Virus record (IMG/VR): IMGVR_UViG_3300001798_000006
Location: 1-64,000 of that record
Length of the DNA: 64,000 bases
Source of the DNA: a virus
Strand: one strand, 5' to 3'
Each line of letters begins with the position of its first letter. The first letter of the stretch is position 1. The notes under the pieces are model-generated. The model saw only the letters and a program-made list of their open reading frames with translations. It searched no databases and was not told the DNA's origin. This document shows positions 32,658-39,534 of the stretch, piece after piece. Both the position numbers and the translations under genes were made by a program.

Positions 32658-32744
32658 TGGTAGCGGTATCCCGACTTGCACGGGAACGCCCGATTAAGGG
32701 CAATGCCTTTTGAGGGCATCGAGTCTGCATTCCTCCATACCGCC
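32658..32744 (-). tRNA. tRNA-Leu(CAA)
   Basis: Acceptor GGCGGTA/TACCGCT with ACCA; anticodon stem ATGCC/GGCAT, loop CTCAAAA, anticodon CAA; long variable arm GCCC/GGGC; T-arm TCCCG/CGGGA. 87 nt, class II. The 5' end coincides with the predicted start of the 32751 promoter. Confidence 0.93.
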
Positions 32745-32750
32745 ATTGTA

Positions 32751-32778
32751 TTTATATCACTTATTTTAAGGCTGTCAA
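32751..32778 (-). promoter_or_regulatory. Promoter of tRNA-Leu
   Basis: TTGACA (32778-32773), 16-bp spacer ending GTGA, TATAAA (32756-32751); +1 falls at the tRNA 5' end. Confidence 0.78.
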
Positions 32779-32787
32779 GTCATATTT

Positions 32788-32915
32788 TGGAGCCCGCCCC
32801 CGGAATTGCACCGGGTAAACCATTGTACCCCGAACCGGGCCTAGATGGCTACAAAGACGCTACTTAAGTCCGTTTTCGCGTCTCTTCCTAGAATTCTAAT
32901 ACTAGGTTGACGGGC
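32788..32915 (-). ncRNA. tRNA-like RNA without a normal anticodon arm, 128 nt
   Basis: GCCCGTC pairs with GGCGGGC, followed by T and CCA, and a T-arm CCCGG, TGCAATT, CCGGG is standard. Between them are a CCTAG/CTAGG arm, an AGACGC/GCGTCT stem with a 17-nt loop and further hairpins (CCCG/CGGG) instead of an anticodon arm. An internal frame reads AKTDLSSVFVAI then stop. It recalls a miniature tmRNA-like tRNA domain; no known family fits. The upstream RNA (32916-33045) contains a 9-bp TGGGCCGGG/CCCGGCCCA hairpin and a GCGGG/CCCGC helix. Confidence 0.5.
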
Positions 32916-33051
32916 ATATAATTTAGTTAATAGATGGGCCGGGGGAATCCCGGCCCAATGGAACGGCCTCCGCCAGCGGGTCTTACGTTTGCCGCTTTCG
33001 CAGCAATCGCCCGCATTTACAGCGTAGCTCAACCTCTTACGAAGGATTATT

Positions 33052-33080
33052 ATTGTATCACGCCGTCAGGCGTGAGTCAA
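33052..33080 (-). promoter_or_regulatory. Inverted-repeat-spacer promoter
   Basis: TTGACT (33080-33075), 17-bp spacer CACGCC...GGCGTGA, TACAAT (33057-33052). It drives the tRNA-like RNA. Confidence 0.8.
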
Positions 33081-33427
33081 GTGTTTTCATTCATCAATTG
33101 CCCTTTAGGCGAGCAAGTAATAGCATAGACTCTAAAGGGTCCATTATATGGGTTTAGCTGCGTCGGTCCATCGTCACCAACTGTTAGATCATAATGATTA
33201 CACATTTCGGACTCATCATTAAACAATAGATAAGCCTCGCCGTCCATAATAGCTTGTGCGTCATTTTTATAACAAAGATATGGAACAGGAGTCTCTAGCG
33301 TGTCTTTTAAGTCATATCTAAAGACTGGCCTATTTCCCCCTGAATCAACCCACGAAATAAACATGCCCCACTTTTTATTGCTCTTGCAAAGCAATTGTAG
33401 GGTTTCCATCTTATCTAAGATTTTCAT
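33077..33427 (-). CDS. Hypothetical protein
   Basis: Start at ATG 33427 (MKILDKMETL), which touches a TTGATC-GGA-GATCAA hairpin; 116 residues, not recognised. First gene after the minus promoter at 33545, with a structured leader of about 110 nt. Its end overlaps the promoter of the tRNA-like RNA. Confidence 0.65.
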   Translation of the reverse strand: MKILDKMETLQLLCKSNKKWGMFISWVDSGGNRPVFRYDLKDTLETPVPYLCYKNDAQAIMDGEAYLLFNDESEMCNHYDLTVGDDGPTQLNPYNGPFRVYAITCSPKGQLMNENT

Positions 33428-33442
33428 TTGATCTCCGATCAA
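33428..33442 (-). promoter_or_regulatory. Ribosome site in hairpin loop
   Basis: Minus strand TTGATC, GGA, GATCAA, then ATG 33427. A 6-bp perfect stem. Confidence 0.7.
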
Positions 33443-33544
33443 AAATGTTCCCGGCAGAATCTCCGTCTGCATCTTCACTTTAAAACGTGCTGTTTTCAGC
33501 GACTCAGTTAAGAGCCGATGTATTAAACTACAGGAACATGAGCT

Positions 33545-33572
33545 ATTATAACGCGGTTTTGCCGCGTGTCAA
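33545..33572 (-). promoter_or_regulatory. Inverted-repeat-spacer promoter, left of divergent pair
   Basis: TTGACA (33572-33567), 16-bp spacer with CGCGG/CCGCG, TATAAT (33550-33545). Divergent from the 33660 promoter; the 33573-33659 stretch between them shows no gene. Confidence 0.85.
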
Positions 33573-33659
33573 GCCAATTTCCACATGGCGTGAAAATCGC
33601 CATTTTCTGAAAATATCATAATGAACATTTTGTGTTTCGTGTTGTGGGATTTAAGGAGG

Positions 33660-33688
33660 TTGACGGCGGCTCGCCGCCGTGATATAGT
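33660..33688 (+). promoter_or_regulatory. Inverted-repeat-spacer promoter, leaderless gene
   Basis: TTGACG (33660-33665), 17-bp spacer GCGGC...GCCGC ending TGA, TATAGT (33683-33688). The ATG begins 6 bp later at 33695. Confidence 0.88.
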
Positions 33689-33694
33689 TAGGTC

Positions 33695-33919
33695 ATGAGC
33701 GAAAAATATCGTTACTCCCGTGAAAACTTACTTGCTGAAATTAAGCGAATAGCTCCTGGTCTAGAATTAGCCACTGGAATTATTGGCAATCAAATTCATC
33801 TGCCTAAAGCATGTCAAATCGCTGCGTCTGTTGCTTTTGTACAGAATTTGGATTCTGATATGCTGCGTCAGGCATTAATTGACCTTGAAGTGGACGGATG
33901 TTTTAATTTTACGGAGTAA
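33695..33919 (+). CDS. Small helical protein, predicted leaderless; paralogue of 37969
   Basis: 74 residues. No Shine-Dalgarno; the -10 box ends 6 bp before the ATG, so +1 should be the A of ATG. KYRYSRENLLAEIKRIAPG and LDSDMLRQALIDLEVDGCF parallel the 37969 protein (TYTKKSLREECRRILVDN, QQAIQALQNFGDF), which has the same promoter arrangement. Function unknown. Confidence 0.75.
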   Translation: MSEKYRYSRENLLAEIKRIAPGLELATGIIGNQIHLPKACQIAASVAFVQNLDSDMLRQALIDLEVDGCFNFTE

Positions 33920-33920
33920 A

Positions 33921-34541
33921 ATGAGTAATTACAAAGGTGTCCCATATATTTCTGACGGAGAATTGCTTAAAATCACTCCTGAGCAATTAAATGATCTAAA
34001 GACGCTTTACGAGAGCGTAAACGCCCATAATAAGCAAGTTCGCCACGAATTGGCGAACAAGTATAAGAGCCTAGTATTGCTGGCCAACGAAATTTGGGGC
34101 AATACTTCCAAAGAATATAGATATTTAAGTAAGGCCGGGGCTCCGTGGTGTCCATACCGTATCGAATTTGAAGAACTTACTAGGCGAATTGAAGATGCTC
34201 GTAAAAAGGTCTTACTCGCAGAACAAACAAAGAATGCTAATAGTGCGGCTATTAAAGTGCGTGACGAGGCTATCGCGTTCCTACTGGAACGCGGTAAGAA
34301 ATTTGGACAAGATTTTACTAGCGAGTCAGCCTTCTATGATGCCCGCGAAGTCAAATTTGAAGAATTAAAAGCAGCAGCCACTAAAGATGAAAAGTGGCAT
34401 AGTTTTAATGGTCAAAATTGTGATGGTCCCTGTAAAGGATGGGACGGGTTAAGTCGTCGCTGCGAATGTGGGAATCGCCGTGTCGATTGGACTTCCGAAG
34501 GTGATTTTAGCGACATGTATATTTATGGAGAGGCATACTAA
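33921..34541 (+). CDS. Hypothetical phage protein with Cys cluster
   Basis: Start at ATG 33921 (MSNYKGVPY) after CGGAG; 206 residues. A long coiled-coil region (about 20-160) leads to a C-terminal CDGPCKGWDGLSRRCECGNRR knuckle and an acidic tail. The layout recalls small-phage proteins with a terminal zinc knuckle. Function unknown. Confidence 0.65.
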   Translation: MSNYKGVPYISDGELLKITPEQLNDLKTLYESVNAHNKQVRHELANKYKSLVLLANEIWGNTSKEYRYLSKAGAPWCPYRIEFEELTRRIEDARKKVLLAEQTKNANSAAIKVRDEAIAFLLERGKKFGQDFTSESAFYDAREVKFEELKAAATKDEKWHSFNGQNCDGPCKGWDGLSRRCECGNRRVDWTSEGDFSDMYIYGEAY

Positions 34542-34747
34542 TGAGCAAGGCTCATACTAAATATGGTCGCGTAGAAGCCATTGATAAGTGGAATAACCAA
34601 AAAATCGTTGTTACTAGCACTGGCGAAATTGTCCATCTTTGTTCAGGGCTCGACCGCGTTCGCGGTGCAAAAGTTGGCGATATTGTTAAACTCACATATA
34701 CTAAGTGTGGCAGCAGTCATTTATGGCTAGGAGATAAGATTGTATGA
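34541..34747 (+). CDS. Small basic protein
   Basis: 68 residues, basic; strands KYGRVEAIDKWNNQKIVVTS and KVGDIVKLTYTKC resemble a KOW/OB-like barrel. Overlaps both neighbours by a few bases. Confidence 0.6.
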   Translation: MSKAHTKYGRVEAIDKWNNQKIVVTSTGEIVHLCSGLDRVRGAKVGDIVKLTYTKCGSSHLWLGDKIV

Positions 34748-34968
34748 GTGATAATGCGTGGTATTGTTTAACAGTCATTATAGTAGCAATTGGTTTCTTC
34801 GGCTATCATATTATAGATGAATATTTTTATACTCGGCGAAATAGCCCGCCAATTACTAAAAACTATTATTACGAGTGCAAGCACTCGCAAAATTATCCAA
34901 TGTGGAATTGGACGGAAGAAACGACACATACGCCAGTTAAACGAAAGGCTAAAAAGCGAAATGGATAA
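34744..34968 (+). CDS. Single-TM protein
   Basis: 74 residues with one N-terminal hydrophobic span (CLTVIIVAIGFFGYHII) and a basic C terminus (VKRKAKKRNG). Overlaps the 34541 and 34961 genes. Confidence 0.55.
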   Translation: MSDNAWYCLTVIIVAIGFFGYHIIDEYFYTRRNSPPITKNYYYECKHSQNYPMWNWTEETTHTPVKRKAKKRNG

Positions 34969-35164
34969 GTTTATTCTTTTTATTGTCGGGATGGGGCTTT
35001 TTGTATTATTCTTCTTCTTGTTTAATTTTCTAGCAGTCTTTCTATGGAATTCTTGCCTAGTGCCAGCCGTAGGGTGCAACGAGGTTACTTTCTGGCAAAT
35101 GTTTGGTATCAGCGTACTAGCAAACGTGTTATTTAAGGTAAACTTTAATACGAAGGGCAAATAA
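34961..35164 (+). CDS. Two-TM protein
   Basis: Start at ATG 34961 (MDKFILFIVGMGL), overlapping the upstream stop; 67 residues with hydrophobic spans at 3-29 and 44-58 and two cysteines between. Possibly holin-like. Confidence 0.55.
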   Translation: MDKFILFIVGMGLFVLFFFLFNFLAVFLWNSCLVPAVGCNEVTFWQMFGISVLANVLFKVNFNTKGK

Positions 35165-35227
35165 TAAAGTTGAAGAGGAGAGACGAGCAATATTAGATAG
35201 TTTAAGGGAGCAGAACAATTAATTAGC

Positions 35228-35256
35228 TTGACACGGCATATAGGCCGTGATATGTT
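35228..35256 (+). promoter_or_regulatory. Inverted-repeat-spacer promoter
   Basis: TTGACA (35228-35233), 17-bp spacer CGGC...GCCG ending TGA, TATGTT (35251-35256). ATG 35266 is 9 bp further, leaving a leader of at most a few nucleotides. Confidence 0.85.
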
Positions 35257-35265
35257 ATAAGCATC

Positions 35266-35406
35266 ATGAGCAAAGAAAAAACGCACTGGTCCCCCGGTAA
35301 AGGCGGGATTAAGTGTAATTGCTGTAAATCTGAATATGATCGTGCTAAGCACAACAGAGCGTTGCGTCGTCGGTTTAAGCAGCAAATTAGGAATAACATT
35401 ATATGA
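35266..35406 (+). CDS. 46-residue zinc-knuckle protein
   Basis: ATG 35266; SPGKGGIKCNCCKSEYDRAKH followed by a strongly basic RRRFKQQ helix. CxCC plus basic tail suggests nucleic acid binding. It overlaps the next ATG by 4 bp (ATGA). No ribosome site. Confidence 0.6.
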   Translation: MSKEKTHWSPGKGGIKCNCCKSEYDRAKHNRALRRRFKQQIRNNII

Positions 35407-35612
35407 TAATCTCCGACCTGGAACCTGATTGCGAATTCGATTTTAATGCTCGCGTTAAAGGCTTATGCTGCCAAACGGGAGCAAAGGTTACTATTAAGCC
35501 CGGCGACGGTATGCGGCTTATCGGTGCTAGTGCAGATTATGTCATTATCCAGAATTTAATGAATAGCGACTTTTATTCGCTGCCGAATATTGATTATGAT
35601 ATTTTCTGCTAG
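35403..35612 (+). CDS. Small beta-barrel-like protein
   Basis: 69 residues, acidic, strands CEFDFNARVKGLCCQTGAKV and GADYVIIQNL; resembles the GxxF-type small proteins in shape but without clear homology. ATGA overlap with the preceding gene. Confidence 0.55.
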   Translation: MIISDLEPDCEFDFNARVKGLCCQTGAKVTIKPGDGMRLIGASADYVIIQNLMNSDFYSLPNIDYDIFC

Positions 35613-35623
35613 AGCTAGATAAA

Positions 35624-35881
35624 ATGAGAATTCATCTAAGTCTCATTAATGAATATGGCGGGCGTAGTCTTGGCTATGCCACTTCTATTCAAGAACTTGC
35701 AAATCTTGAAAAGTGTGAACTTTGGCATAACGAACGATTCTGCTATTCGTCTGATAGTGGCCATTGTGATATGCCGCGAGACCACGCGATTCAAATTCTT
35801 ATTTCCCAGTACATTATCAACGAAATAATTGCCGAGGAACAAATGCTGGATTGCTGGCTGGCTAGAAATAATATTACTTGA
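35624..35881 (+). CDS. Hypothetical protein
   Basis: 85 residues, not recognised. It ends at the TTGAC box of the next promoter: the stop TGA is part of the -35 element. Confidence 0.55.
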   Translation: MRIHLSLINEYGGRSLGYATSIQELANLEKCELWHNERFCYSSDSGHCDMPRDHAIQILISQYIINEIIAEEQMLDCWLARNNIT

Positions 35882-35905
35882 CTCATGGCAACGCCGTGAT
35901 AAGCT
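35878..35905 (+). promoter_or_regulatory. Promoter of tRNA
   Basis: TTGACT (35878-35883), 16-bp spacer GGC...GCC ending GTGA, TAAGCT (35900-35905). Reads into the tRNA at 35925. Confidence 0.8.
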
Positions 35906-35924
35906 ATATGTGTCTTGATCGCTA

Positions 35925-36006
35925 CGGGTGAGTGGGCGGTGGACGCCCAGGATTCTTATAAAATCCCGTGAAATTCATCAGGGTCCGATTCCCTGTCACC
36001 CGACCA
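35925..36006 (+). tRNA. tRNA, anticodon UAU (Ile by anticodon) with long variable region
   Basis: Acceptor CGGGTGA/TCACCCG with ACCA. D-arm TGGGC/GCCCA. Anticodon stem GGATT/AATCC, loop CTTATAA, anticodon TAT (reads AUA). T-arm CAGGG/CCCTG around TCCGATT. The variable region is 12 nt, long for Ile, and the first pair is C-G. It may be a class II-like tRNA with an Ile-type anticodon, so charging is uncertain. Confidence 0.75.
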
Positions 36007-36016
36007 TTAAAATTAA

Positions 36017-36033
36017 TTGCTTCGGAGAAGCAA
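36017..36033 (+). promoter_or_regulatory. Ribosome site in hairpin loop
   Basis: TTGCTT, CGGAG, AAGCAA, then ATG 36034. The same 17 bp is found before the 45243 gene. Confidence 0.7.
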
Positions 36034-36204
36034 ATGACACCCAAAGAATGGGCCGAACAATATGCGGCCGGTCGTCGTGACGCTGAGCAATACATTAAAA
36101 AGTATGGCGATAGAGTTAAGTATGAAGAATATAATGACCGAAAAATGTTAGCCCCTTATCAGCAAGGTTATAATGATAGGATGGATTGCCCGGAGGGCAA
36201 ATAA
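36034..36204 (+). CDS. 56-residue basic protein with GYND motif
   Basis: ATG 36034 after the GGAG-loop hairpin; the longer frame begins inside the tRNA and is rejected. EWAEQYAAGRRDAEQYIKKYG and PYQQGYNDRMD give two G-containing helical units, loosely like RMF-type proteins. TAATG overlap with the next gene. Confidence 0.65.
   Translation: MTPKEWAEQYAAGRRDAEQYIKKYGDRVKYEEYNDRKMLAPYQQGYNDRMDCPEGK
36186..36200 (+). promoter_or_regulatory. Ribosome site in hairpin loop
   Basis: TTGCCC, GGA, GGGCAA, then ATA and ATG 36204. The arms are identical to the minus-strand site at 27537, although located in coding sequence here. Confidence 0.65.
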
Positions 36205-36374
36205 TGCTTTGGGCACGCATTCGTGAAATTCAAGAGAGTTTCGATATTGACGATGCCACTATTATTGCTACTTTCTGTGAATTCTTAGAATTCAAGGGAT
36301 TGGTCCAAGAGTTTAATCAAGTGCTGGATGTTGCTGTAAAATCTGAGGAGGATTCCGAAGATGCTAATTCATAG
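36204..36374 (+). CDS. Small acidic protein, paralogue of next gene
   Basis: 56 residues from ATG 36204 (MLWARIREIQESFDIDDATI). Its start aligns with that of the 36361 product (MLIHRIRQIQTDYGITDASM), a tandem duplication. Acidic C terminus. Unknown function. Confidence 0.6.
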   Translation: MLWARIREIQESFDIDDATIIATFCEFLEFKGLVQEFNQVLDVAVKSEEDSEDANS

Positions 36375-36636
36375 AATTCGACAAATCCAAACTGACTATG
36401 GCATCACTGATGCCAGTATGTTATATTTGATTGCTGATTATACTGACGGAAACCCGTCATTACCTCTAACGCAAATTCTGGACAGTATTTGTGAGTGGGA
36501 GGAAGAGGCTATCTCTAATGAAGATAGCTATGATGATTATGATGATTATGATTATGAAGATCCATATTTTGATAGCGAAGATTTAATTTATGATCCTTCT
36601 TATTATCCAGAAGATTGGGATGATGAGCCATTTTAG
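36361..36636 (+). CDS. Acidic-tailed protein, tandem paralogue
   Basis: 91 residues. After a 50-residue part like the preceding product, an extremely acidic Asp/Tyr/Glu tail (DSYDDYDDYDYEDPYFDSED) follows. Such tails can mimic nucleic acid and are common in anti-nuclease proteins; this is inference. Confidence 0.6.
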   Translation: MLIHRIRQIQTDYGITDASMLYLIADYTDGNPSLPLTQILDSICEWEEEAISNEDSYDDYDDYDYEDPYFDSEDLIYDPSYYPEDWDDEPF

Positions 36637-36650
36637 TTGCCGGAGGCAAC
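36636..36650 (+). promoter_or_regulatory. Ribosome site in hairpin loop
   Basis: GTTGCC, GGA, GGCAAC, immediately before ATG 36651. A 6-bp perfect stem; its first G is the last base of the previous stop codon. Confidence 0.7.
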
Positions 36651-36845
36651 ATGAAAATCCAAAATAGAGTCGTATTTACGTTTAGTAATGATTGTACTTA
36701 CTGCATTGAATTTCACGAAAATGAACGCGAGTTCCATATTTTAGACGAGGATGAAAATAGCCTAGCTATGGTTATTCCAGAGAAAGATATGACAGATTTT
36801 ATTTGTATGCTGTCAGACTTTAATCATGAACAGCAGGGACATTAA
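36651..36845 (+). CDS. Small hypothetical protein
   Basis: 64 residues, strands FTFSNDCTYCIEFHENEREF with a helix after. Not recognised. Start fixed by the adjoining hairpin ribosome site. Confidence 0.6.
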   Translation: MKIQNRVVFTFSNDCTYCIEFHENEREFHILDEDENSLAMVIPEKDMTDFICMLSDFNHEQQGH

Positions 36846-36850
36846 AAATA

Positions 36851-37069
36851 ATGCGTCCTTTAAGTGACAGCGAATATGCCGCTTTACGCGGCTTTACTTG
36901 TCCTTCCTGTAAAAAGAAAGACTGCATCGACGCCGATGCAGCAGAAACTTTCGATGAAGTAATTTGTCGTGACTGTAGTTGCACATGTTGCGGAGCAACA
37001 TGGACAGAAGAATATGTTTTAAATGGCTATAATTCGCTTGCTTTGGCTACGCCAAAGCAGAAAGGTTGA
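36851..37069 (+). CDS. Zinc-ribbon protein
   Basis: 72 residues with CPSCKKKDC near residue 17 and CRDCSCTCCGATW near 39, enough cysteines for one or two zinc sites, like treble-clef or ribbon proteins of phages. A TGCTTTGGC-TAC-GCCAAAGCA hairpin lies at its 3' end. Confidence 0.65.
   Translation: MRPLSDSEYAALRGFTCPSCKKKDCIDADAAETFDEVICRDCSCTCCGATWTEEYVLNGYNSLALATPKQKG
37039..37059. repeat. In-gene perfect hairpin, TAC loop
   Basis: TGCTTTGGC, TAC, GCCAAAGCA: a 9-bp stem with a 3-nt loop at the end of the zinc-ribbon gene. Confidence 0.65.
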
Positions 37070-37078
37070 GCTACGCTC

Positions 37079-37477
37079 ATGAGCGTTTCTATTTGTCTGC
37101 GAGAAGCAGAATTCAGCGTAAAGCCTGAAAATGTTGCTAAAATCAATAATATATTCCTTGAATACTCGGCTAGATCGTTTCGTTGCAAGCCAGAAGAAGT
37201 AGAAAATCCTGATTGGTGCCTGTCGTCAGACATTGATATTGATGATTACCTAGCTAACCCTAAACTTGGGCCAACGTTTACGTTGGAGCTAAATACTGAA
37301 TATTCTTCCTATGATGAAGAAACAATGTTTGAAGAGATTGCACCATTTGTAGAAAAGGGTAGCTGGATTGAATTAGCATATGAGGGTTGCGACGTTGTTC
37401 GCGTATATTTTGATGGCCAAGAATCCCATTGGATCGAGCCTGAAATTACCTGGCCAATCCCTGACTCTTGTAAGTAA
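37079..37477 (+). CDS. Phage protein, paralogue of the 30302 gene
   Basis: 132 residues. MSVSICLREAEFSVKPENVAKI start; C-terminal FEEIAPFVEKGSWIELAYEG and YFDGQESHWI match the 30302 product. A small TGAGC-TAC-GCTCA hairpin overlaps the start codon. Function unknown. Confidence 0.65.
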   Translation: MSVSICLREAEFSVKPENVAKINNIFLEYSARSFRCKPEEVENPDWCLSSDIDIDDYLANPKLGPTFTLELNTEYSSYDEETMFEEIAPFVEKGSWIELAYEGCDVVRVYFDGQESHWIEPEITWPIPDSCK

Positions 37478-37491
37478 TGGAGCATAGCGAT

Positions 37492-37937
37492 ATGAACCCT
37501 TTTCAGAATATAAAGCCGGGCACTATTTTTCACTTTAGAGATGATACCTGTCAAATATATGATTGTAAAGACGGGGAGTAGGACGCCCGATTATTGGAGC
37601 CAAATTTAGTCTCACAGCCTGTAGCGACAATTTAGTATTCTTTTCGCATTGCGATACTAAACATTCTTACGTTCTAGGCATTGGCAACGCGGACATTAAA
37701 ATTAGTACATGCTCCGTTAAAAGAAAACTTGACACGTTAAATTATGAAATAAAATTTAGGTTTTGTCATCCTACTAACATGTTATGTGTTATTATTGGCA
37801 GTTATCAACAATCACATAAAATTGAGACATTTGAAGTAGTATTTAAGGGAAAAGATTCAATTACTATTCAACGCGAAAATTCATTATCAAAATATATTGT
37901 AGCGAATATTGAGCATGAGATCGAAATTATCACTTGA
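37492..37937 (+). pseudogene. GxxF-family gene broken by a frameshift
   Basis: ATG 37492 reads MNPFQNIKPGTIFHFRDDTC and stops at TAG 37579 after 29 codons. From about 37570 the neighbouring frame is open to TGA 37937 and reads RPIIGAKFSLTACSDN, VLGIGNADIKIS and beyond. Adding one base near 37575-37583 restores a single about 148-residue protein. The start belongs to the family at 5323, 5990, 39264 and 39535. Either a recent mutation or a sequencing error. Confidence 0.65.
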
Positions 37938-37962
37938 CGGCTGCTTGCAGCCGTGATAAGCT
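37934..37962 (+). promoter_or_regulatory. Inverted-repeat-spacer promoter, leaderless gene
   Basis: TTGACG (37934-37939), 17-bp spacer GCTGC-TT-GCAGC ending TGA, TAAGCT (37957-37962). ATG 37969 is 6 bp later. Confidence 0.88.
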
Positions 37963-37968
37963 ACTAGC

Positions 37969-38190
37969 ATGATTACCTACACGAAGAAGTCATTACGCGA
38001 GGAGTGCCGACGTATCCTGGTAGATAACGTTGGATTAACCGTAGAGTATATGATGGCTAATTTTAATAGCAACCATATCCTTGTTTTTCAAGCGGCGGCT
38101 TGTGCTTTTGCGTTCTCTTACACTAGTCCAATTATCCAGCAAGCAATTCAGGCTCTTCAGAATTTTGGAGATTTTCAGTACGAACAATAA
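37969..38190 (+). CDS. Small helical protein, predicted leaderless; paralogue of 33695
   Basis: 73 residues. No ribosome site; ATG 6 bp after the -10 as in its paralogue at 33695. Mostly helical with VFQAAACAFAFSYTSP in the middle. Function unknown. Confidence 0.72.
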   Translation: MITYTKKSLREECRRILVDNVGLTVEYMMANFNSNHILVFQAAACAFAFSYTSPIIQQAIQALQNFGDFQYEQ

Positions 38191-38243
38191 CGAGGCTTAA
38201 GCCTCAAATTTGCCGAGAGACGGCAAAAGAAAGTGAGCATGTA

Positions 38244-38687
38244 ATGCGAACCGAATTTATTCACTTGCCCCGTGCCGGTGCAACGGTGTGTCTTGGTTAT
38301 ATCGAGCCAATTAACGCGATTGGTATTTCTTTTGCATTCGCAAAGAATTTTGTGTCGCGGGATTTTCCGCGAGATGGCTTTAATCGCCGAATTGGTAGAG
38401 ACGTTTCGCTTGGCCGACTAGCCAAAGCATTCCGTCGTGGTCAAATTACTGGCGAGACTGTATTTCTAGCTCCTACAACTGACGATTTTCAGTTTCTTCA
38501 ATTCGCTAGGGAGCTACGCGACCTACTTAATAACATTGTGGATGAGCAGCTTCTAGGCACTAGAAGCAATTTTATTACTCTAGTAACATACACCTTTACT
38601 CACCACCTTGGCGACCCGAAGCCTAATGTATTCGAATATTTGAGGCTTCGCCTTATGCGGGTCGAAAAGGACGTTCTTCCGTCCTAA
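38244..38687 (+). CDS. Phage protein, paralogue of the 2441 gene
   Basis: 147 residues. EFIHLPRAGATVCLGYIEP and RRIGRDVSLGRLAKAFRRG match the 2441 protein; the C-terminal half (LLNNIVDEQLLG..., HHLGDPKPNVFEYLRLRL) is longer here. Helical, basic, unknown function. The leader contains GAGGC/GCCTC and TTTGCCG/CGGCAAA hairpins and GAAAGTGAG. Confidence 0.7.
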   Translation: MRTEFIHLPRAGATVCLGYIEPINAIGISFAFAKNFVSRDFPRDGFNRRIGRDVSLGRLAKAFRRGQITGETVFLAPTTDDFQFLQFARELRDLLNNIVDEQLLGTRSNFITLVTYTFTHHLGDPKPNVFEYLRLRLMRVEKDVLPS

Positions 38688-38707
38688 GCAACTTGTAACA
38701 TAAGCGT

Positions 38708-38783
38708 GGGCCGCTAGCTCATTCAGTAGAGCAAAAAGCTCTTAACTTTTAGGTGCCCGGAGCAAAGCCGGGGCGGCTCACCA
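38708..38783 (+). tRNA. tRNA-Lys(CUU)
   Basis: Acceptor GGGCCGC/GCGGCTC with ACCA; D-arm GCTC/GAGC; anticodon stem AAAAG/CTTTT, loop CTCTTAA, anticodon CTT; T-stem CCCGG/CCGGG with an unusual T-loop AGCAAAG. 76 nt. Confidence 0.85.
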
Positions 38784-38828
38784 TTTAAAACATCATATTG
38801 AATGTTTTGGATGGCGACTATAAAATAC

Positions 38829-38857
38829 TTGACGTCTCTTGCGAGCCGTGATACACT
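38829..38857 (+). promoter_or_regulatory. Promoter of deaminase operon
   Basis: TTGACG (38829-38834), 17-bp spacer ending GTGA, TACACT (38852-38857). Start codon at 38884. Confidence 0.8.
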
Positions 38858-38883
38858 TATGTTAAGAAAGTGAGCGTAGCTCA

Positions 38884-39243
38884 ATGGTGCGGATCGCCCT
38901 TCGTACTGCCTTGCAAAGCAACGGAGACCAATTCCGTCATTCCGCCCTTATCGTAGGGAAGGGCGGAAGAGTCATTGCCGCTGCCTGTAACCTTGTCCAT
39001 AAGACGCATCCTAGAGGCTCCGGCTGCTTCTCGGCCGCTCATGCCGAAGTACGAGCCATTGCTAAGGCCCGTGCCATGCTGAACCGGCAAAGTCTTGCCG
39101 GTTATCGTATTATTTGTTGCCGTATTAACCGGCAAGGAGAAATTAAGATGTCGCGGCCTTGCCGAGATTGTGCAAAGACTGTGGCGGAGGCTGGCTTGCG
39201 TACCTCTTACTCGACGAATGAGGGAGTGTTTATTAACGGGTAA
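38884..39243 (+). CDS. Cytidine/deoxycytidylate deaminase-family protein
   Basis: 119 residues. Zinc motif HAEVRAIAKA (His-Ala-Glu near residue 53) and the second metal site PCRDCAK near 92 define the CDA superfamily; an N-terminal HSALIVGKGGRVIAAACN strand pair fits. It could deaminate cytidine nucleotides or tRNA bases; the specific substrate cannot be read. Start ATG 38884. Confidence 0.8.
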   Translation: MVRIALRTALQSNGDQFRHSALIVGKGGRVIAAACNLVHKTHPRGSGCFSAAHAEVRAIAKARAMLNRQSLAGYRIICCRINRQGEIKMSRPCRDCAKTVAEAGLRTSYSTNEGVFING

Positions 39244-39263
39244 ACCCGTTAGGGATAATTGCT

Positions 39264-39506
39264 ATGCAAAGAACATCTGCCGATCTTGAAGTAGGCGATG
39301 CTTTTGTAATTAAAGAGCCTCTTAAGGCTCATCCATTAAACATATCTGGATATGCTTGTGGCGACCCTATCCATGTAGAAACAATTTGGGTATTTAAAGC
39401 TAAACTCGTAAAACATTTTTTGCAACACAATATTCTTATTGACTTTGTCAATATAGTGACTGGCGAAGCCTATTATTATATTGGTACTAACTTTGAACTA
39501 GAGTAA
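39264..39506 (+). CDS. GxxF-family small protein
   Basis: 80 residues with LEVGDAFVIKEPL near the N terminus, the family motif shared with 39535. It follows an AACGGG/CCCGTT hairpin that overlaps the upstream stop, then AGGG before the ATG. Function unknown. Confidence 0.6.
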   Translation: MQRTSADLEVGDAFVIKEPLKAHPLNISGYACGDPIHVETIWVFKAKLVKHFLQHNILIDFVNIVTGEAYYYIGTNFELE

Positions 39507-39523
39507 TTGTCGCGTAGCGACAA
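39507..39523 (+). other. Leader hairpin, GTA loop
   Basis: TTGTCGC, GTA, GCGACAA: a 7-bp perfect stem, followed by AGGAAAC and ATG 39535. Confidence 0.6.
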
Positions 39524-39534
39524 AGGAAACTATC

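Noticed and set aside
32841-33032. Minus-strand 63-codon frame
   Set aside because: It lies over the strong hairpins and tRNA-like RNA and has no ribosome site; only its last 12 codons are noted as a speculative tag.
34768-35385. 205-codon minus-strand frame
   Set aside because: Antisense to three overlapping plus-strand genes with good starts; composition is that of a shadow frame.
37731-37760. TTGACA inside the 37492 pseudogene as promoter
   Set aside because: The possible -10 (TAAAAT) is only 15 bp away, with no TGA extension and no start nearby.
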